Below are positions 43,500 to 48,412 of a stretch of DNA of 48,412 nucleotides, one piece after another. The notes beneath the pieces were generated by a model. The model was not told where the DNA came from, did not search any database, and saw nothing but the letters and a program-made list of their open reading frames with translations. The stretch lies in NCBI GenBank assembly GCA_937873685.1, contig CALMYO010000173.1, forward strand, positions 1 through 48,412, read 5' to 3'. Position 1 is the stretch's first letter. Each line of letters starts with the position of its first letter. This DNA is from an uncultured Paracoccaceae bacterium. GTDB taxonomy: Bacteria; Pseudomonadota; Alphaproteobacteria; Rhizobiales; Rhizobiaceae. Made by a program: the position numbers and the translations under genes.

Positions 43500-44728
43500 T
43501 CAGAGACCGGATTTCAGGATTTCCACCCACTTCTTGTGGGCTTCCTCGGCCGGCATGTCCGACTTCCAGAACTCGACCATCAGGTCGCCGGCCTGGGTCT
43601 GCACGTCCGGCGACCAGACCTGGTCGCCCGATGGCACGATGTTGCCGGCGGCGAGCAGTTCCAGACCCTTCTTCATGCAGTCGTTGGCGGCCGAGAGATC
43701 GACATCGCCGCGAATGGGCAGCGAGCCCTTCTTCAGGTTGAACGCAACCTGGGTTTCCGGCGCCACGAGCAGTGCGGCGAGGCGCTTCTGCACGGCGACG
43801 GTGTCAGCGTTGTCGACCTTCGGGAAGTAGAAGGCGTCGCCACCGGTGGAGAGGTAGGCGTTCAGGCCGAGACCCGGCAGGCAGGTGTAGTCCTTGCCCG
43901 CGACCTCGCCGGCGACCTGGAACTCGCCCTGCGCCCAGTCACCCATGATCTGGCCGGCGGCCTGATCGGTGATGACGAGGTTGGTGGCCTGGTTCCAGTC
44001 CTGCACGGTCGACTTTGCGGCAAGCTTGCGGGCGTTGGCTGCCGCCTCGAACACCTTGGCGTAGTCGGCTCCGGCCGCAACGTCCATGTTCTTCTCGACG
44101 TTGACCTTCTTCCAGTTGTCGAGACCGGCGACGGCGATCTGCATCGCGCCGAAGGCGAGGTTCGACTGCCAGGGCTGGTTGCCGAGCGCGAGCGGAATCT
44201 TGCCGGCTGCTTCGACCTGCGGCGCGGTCGCGACGAATTCGTCCCAGTTCGTCGGCACCGGGATGCCGAGATCCTCATAGACCTTGTTGGACAGCCACAG
44301 CCATTCCGGCGAATGGATGTTGACCGGCGCGCAATAAATGCGGCCGTCGATGGTGCAGGAGTCGAGCAGGCTCTGCGGGAAGACAATCTCTTTCCACTTG
44401 TTGCCTCGGCAACGTCCGTCAGATCGGTCATCAGGCCGGCTTCGACCAGTTCCTTGGCCTGCTGGCCATGATTGAACTGGGTGGCGCACATCGGATCGCC
44501 ACCGGTGATGCGGCTGATCATGATCGGACGCGCGGTGCCGCCGGAGCCGGCGATGGCCCCATCGACCCACTTGTCGCCGCTGGCGTCGAGCGCCTTGGCG
44601 AGTTCGGCGACTGCCGCGGCTTCGCCGCCCGACGTCCACCAGTGCGTGACCTCGCACTCGGTCGCGCTGGCGGCGGATGCAAAGGCAAACAAGCTGGCGG
44701 AGGCCAGCAATGCGGTTACGGATTTCAT
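43500..44728 (-). pseudogene. Sugar ABC transporter substrate-binding protein with a one-base frameshift
   Basis: The ATG at 44728, preceded by GGGAGGAA, opens a signal peptide (MKSVTALLASASLFAFASAASA) and the start of a family 1 binding protein (ECEVTHWWTSGGEAAAVAELAKAL, MCATQFNHGQQAKELVEAG, MTDLTDVAEA). The frame then fails. From about 44403 to the TGA at 43500 the rest of the protein reads on in another frame: NKWKEIVFPQSLLDSCTIDGRIYC, PTNWDEFVATAPQVEAAGKIPLALG, TGGDAFYFPKVDN, PSGDQVWSPDVQ. The span is 1229 bases, two over a multiple of three, so a single deleted base in GAGGCAACAAG explains it; restored length is 409 residues, normal for the family. It may be sequencing error or a real mutation that disables uptake. 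Confidence 0.88.
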
Positions 44729-44798
44729 CAATTCCTCCCGTTTTCAACTCGATGCCGGATCGCCCGCGGGCTTGCGGCGCCACCGGCCTCCCTGCCGA

Positions 44799-44812
44799 TG
44801 TAATCGATTGCA
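44799..44812. promoter_or_regulatory. LacI-type operator 1
   Basis: TGTAATCGATTGCA is a near-perfect 14-base palindrome with a central CG, the normal form of LacI/GalR-family operators. It lies in the 199-base region between the sugar operon and the divergent lacI-family gene, 71 bases before the binding-protein ATG. Confidence 0.8.
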
Positions 44813-44833
44813 ACAGCGGATGCGAAAAACACT

Positions 44834-44847
44834 TGCAATCGATTACA
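44834..44847. promoter_or_regulatory. LacI-type operator 2
   Basis: TGCAATCGATTACA is the exact reverse complement of operator 1. The two centres are 35 bases apart. Together they can hold two dimers and control both divergent promoters, giving the regulator autoregulation. Confidence 0.8.
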
Positions 44848-44927
44848 TCAAGCGTGATGGTGAAACCGTTCCGAGTCAAGCGGCAAATTCGCTTGGACGG
44901 CAAAAAAACGGAAAACCGCGATCTGCA

Positions 44928-45986
44928 ATGTCTGCCAGGCAGCGAACGATACCGAAGATCAGCGATGTGGCGCGCGCCGCCGGCGTTTCCACCGCTACCG
45001 TCAGCCGCGCGCTGTCGCGGCCGGAAACGGTGGCGGAAACCACGCGCAAGGCGGTGCTCGATGCGGCAGAGGCCACGGGCTACCGCATCAATGTGGCGGC
45101 GCGAAACCTGCGTCGCCAGCGCACCGGCGCAGTGATGGTGCTGGTGCCCAATCTCGGCAACCCGTTCTTTTCAGAAATCCTTGCCGGCATCGAGACCACC
45201 CTGTCGCGCGCGGGCCTGAGCGTGCTGGTGGCCGACACGCGACAGGCGGCCGGCGTCGATCCGGTGCTGGACTGGCTGCACAACACGCGCGCCGACGGCA
45301 TCATCGCGCTCGACGGGTCGCTTTCAACGCAGAAGCTGGACGCTGTGTTGCAGGCCGGCCTCGCGCCGCCTGTCGTGTTCGCCTGCGAATGGCCGGGCGA
45401 CGACCGTTTCCGCTCGGTGCGCTCTGCCAACCGGCGCGGCGCGGGGCTCGCCATCGATCATCTGGTCGGGCTCGGCCACCGCCGCATCGGCCATGTCTGC
45501 GGGCCGGTCGGCAACGTGCTCACCGACGCGCGGCTGGAGGGCATGGGCGCCGCGCTTGGCGCGCATGGCTTGGCGCTACCCGATTCGTGGCGGTTCGCCG
45601 GCGATTTCACGCTGGCCTCCGGCGCGGCGGCCGGGCGGCAATGGCTGGCGCTGGATGACAGGCCGACAGCGGTGTTCTGCGCATCAGACCTGATGGCCTG
45701 CGGTTTCATCGCCGAACTGCACGGCGCTGGCTTCACCACGCCGCGCGACGTCTCGGTGGTCGGTTTCGACGACATCGACATCGCCGCAAGCTTCCTGCCG
45801 CCGCTGACGACCATTCGCCAGGACCGCCATGCGCTCGGACAGACCGCCGCGCAGGTGCTGCTGTCGCAGATCGAAACCGCAGGCGACGAACCGCCGGCCG
45901 AACGCGTGACGGTGATCGGGGTGGAACTGATTGTGCGGGGGAGTACGGGGGTGACACATATCCGGAGCGTTGGGCGCGAAACTTGA
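44928..45986 (+). CDS. LacI-family transcriptional regulator of the sugar operon
   Basis: The protein has 352 residues. The N-terminal helix-turn-helix and hinge read PKISDVARAAGVSTATVSRALSRPETVAETTRKAVLDAAEATGYRINVAARNLR (about 9-63). A periplasmic-binding-protein-like sensor domain follows (TGAVMVLVPNLGNPFFSEILAGIE, LDGSLST, AIDHLVGLGHRRIGHVCG, TAVFCASDLMACGFI, VSVVGFDDIDIAASFLPPLTTIRQD). The start ATG at 44928 gives the standard length; earlier in-frame codons run through the operators. It is divergent from the twelve-gene operon, and two identical LacI-type operators lie between them, so it is very probably its repressor. The inducer would be an imported sugar or a breakdown product. Confidence 0.9.
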   Translation: MSARQRTIPKISDVARAAGVSTATVSRALSRPETVAETTRKAVLDAAEATGYRINVAARNLRRQRTGAVMVLVPNLGNPFFSEILAGIETTLSRAGLSVLVADTRQAAGVDPVLDWLHNTRADGIIALDGSLSTQKLDAVLQAGLAPPVVFACEWPGDDRFRSVRSANRRGAGLAIDHLVGLGHRRIGHVCGPVGNVLTDARLEGMGAALGAHGLALPDSWRFAGDFTLASGAAAGRQWLALDDRPTAVFCASDLMACGFIAELHGAGFTTPRDVSVVGFDDIDIAASFLPPLTTIRQDRHALGQTAAQVLLSQIETAGDEPPAERVTVIGVELIVRGSTGVTHIRSVGRET

Positions 45987-46220
45987 GTGGCGCAGGCCTT
46001 TGCTCTCCTGTGAGGGAAGGTAAAGGCGCTTGGTCTCTGCGTCACCGGGATAGCGCCTACTTGACCGAAAGCCCGGCCAAGTTACACGCAGTTGTCCATC
46101 AGGCACACAAACAATTTGCCGGAACTGGAATCTGCAGAAGGCCGAACGCTACCAGAGGCTGTGATAAGATACGCAAAACGTTATTCGGGAGAATGACAGT
46201 TTACAACGTAAGGGGCTAGT

Positions 46221-46733
46221 ATGGCGTTTGATCCTGACAGCTATCGATGGGTTTGCTCGTGTTGTGGACGCGAGCAAACAGGGCTGCCCATGGCGCAAGC
46301 ATATATGGCGCCAGATCCGTGGTATACCCTTTCAGACTCCGAACAGGGTTTGTCGACGCTGGACACTGATTTCTGCATCATCCGGCTGCCCGACCAGGAT
46401 GAACAATATTACATTCGCTGTATTCTTATTCTCCCAGTAATCGGTTCAATTAGCGAGTTCCATTTCGGCGTCTGGATTTCCGTATCGAAGAAATGTTTTG
46501 ATATGTACGAAAATGGCTTTTTTACTGGTAACTACGACACAGAAGGATGTTTCGGTTACCTGATGCATAGTTTGCCAGGTTTCCCTTCAACATGGGCGAT
46601 GCACTGCGATGTAGAGTTCAAGGCTGACGGGTTACGGCCGGAAGTTTATCTACACCAAACTGACCATCCGCTATACGAGGCGCAGCAGGGCGGGGTCAGT
46701 TTGGACTATGTCATCAGCCTCGCCCAACACTGA
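46221..46733 (+). CDS. DUF2199 domain-containing protein
   Basis: The protein has 170 residues. It opens with a likely zinc-ribbon half WVCSCCGREQTGLPMAQAYMAP and continues with the family blocks TDFCIIR....YYIRCILILPVIGS...FHFGVWISVSKKCFD, GYLMHSLPGFPSTWAMHCDVEFKADGLRPEVYLHQTDHPLYEAQQGGVSLDYVISLA. DUF2199 proteins have no assigned role. AAGGGG lies before the ATG. Codon use is visibly more AT-rich at third positions (tat, ttt, gtt, aat) than in neighbouring genes, which suggests recent acquisition. It stands between a regulator gene and gyrB, transcribed toward gyrB. Confidence 0.85.
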   Translation: MAFDPDSYRWVCSCCGREQTGLPMAQAYMAPDPWYTLSDSEQGLSTLDTDFCIIRLPDQDEQYYIRCILILPVIGSISEFHFGVWISVSKKCFDMYENGFFTGNYDTEGCFGYLMHSLPGFPSTWAMHCDVEFKADGLRPEVYLHQTDHPLYEAQQGGVSLDYVISLAQH

Positions 46734-46815
46734 TACAAGACCGCGGTTCACGGCGGTCAAATCACACCTCGACTTATCGTTCCCCCGAATCTCCGATCCC
46801 TGCCAATCATTGGCC

Positions 46816-48412
<1,597 letters not shown>

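Noticed and set aside
45983..46219. A 78-codon plus-strand frame just before the DUF2199 gene
   Set aside because: No family pattern, no good ribosome binding site, and it overlaps the end of the LacI-family gene. It is more likely non-coding.

Overview
The window reads as a high-GC alphaproteobacterial chromosome. From about 6.2 kb onward the gene content points to Hyphomicrobiales (Rhizobiales), near Mesorhizobium or other Phyllobacteriaceae: Usg, the ActSR redox two-component pair, a PmtA-type phospholipid methyltransferase, ugpBAEC and a tctDE/tctCBA locus. This placement is inferred from gene families only. Positions 1-6160 (RND pump, Atm1-type ABC exporter, LysM protein) may come from another alphaproteobacterium. 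The LysM gene is broken at about 6162, right where a low-complexity GC stretch meets rpsT, and poly-G tracts interrupt the RND gene. A chimeric contig join or a local rearrangement are both possible.

Layout. 1-3935: end of an RND adaptor gene and its pump. 3958-6162: Atm1-like exporter and the truncated LysM gene (minus strand). 6239-8237: rpsT, a secreted two-module 'sunset'-like protein, usg and a small secreted protein. 8259-10175: a serralysin-type RTX metalloprotease. 10263-11453: kbl. 11481-16759: a phosphate-regulon-like glycerol-3-phosphate operon, ugpBAEC, with an endonuclease/exonuclease/phosphatase-fold gene in the place of ugpQ and a good PHO box upstream. 16908-23496: a tricarboxylate-type locus in which tctD, tctE and a periplasmic binding protein are overlapping genes divergent from tctC-tctB-tctA; tctC and tctB are separated by a pair of large palindromes. 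23588-25549: actR and actS. 25637-31591: DUF924, rpsO, pnp, an RsmC-like methyltransferase, PmtA and a NifU-like protein. 31714-32085: a small membrane protein.

32266-44728 is one long minus-strand carbohydrate operon of twelve genes. It has an ABC importer (binding protein, two permeases, ATPase), two pairs of Gfo/Idh/MocA oxidoreductase plus sugar isomerase/epimerase-like TIM barrel, an aldo/keto reductase, a GFA-type zinc protein, a GH43 beta-xylosidase-like enzyme and a beta-propeller protein. A divergent LacI-family regulator (44928-45986) and two matching LacI-type operators lie at its head. The binding-protein gene carries a one-base frameshift near 44403. The likely theme is uptake of xylo-oligosaccharides or other glycosides, followed by hydrolytic and possibly oxidative breakdown.

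46221-46733 is a lower-GC DUF2199 gene, and 46816-48412 is the 3' part of gyrB. No tRNA, rRNA, CRISPR array, complete insertion sequence or prophage was seen. The strongest leads are the oxidoreductase/isomerase double module in the sugar operon, the binding protein fused by overlap to tctDE, the EEP-fold enzyme in the ugp operon, and the twin-palindrome element.
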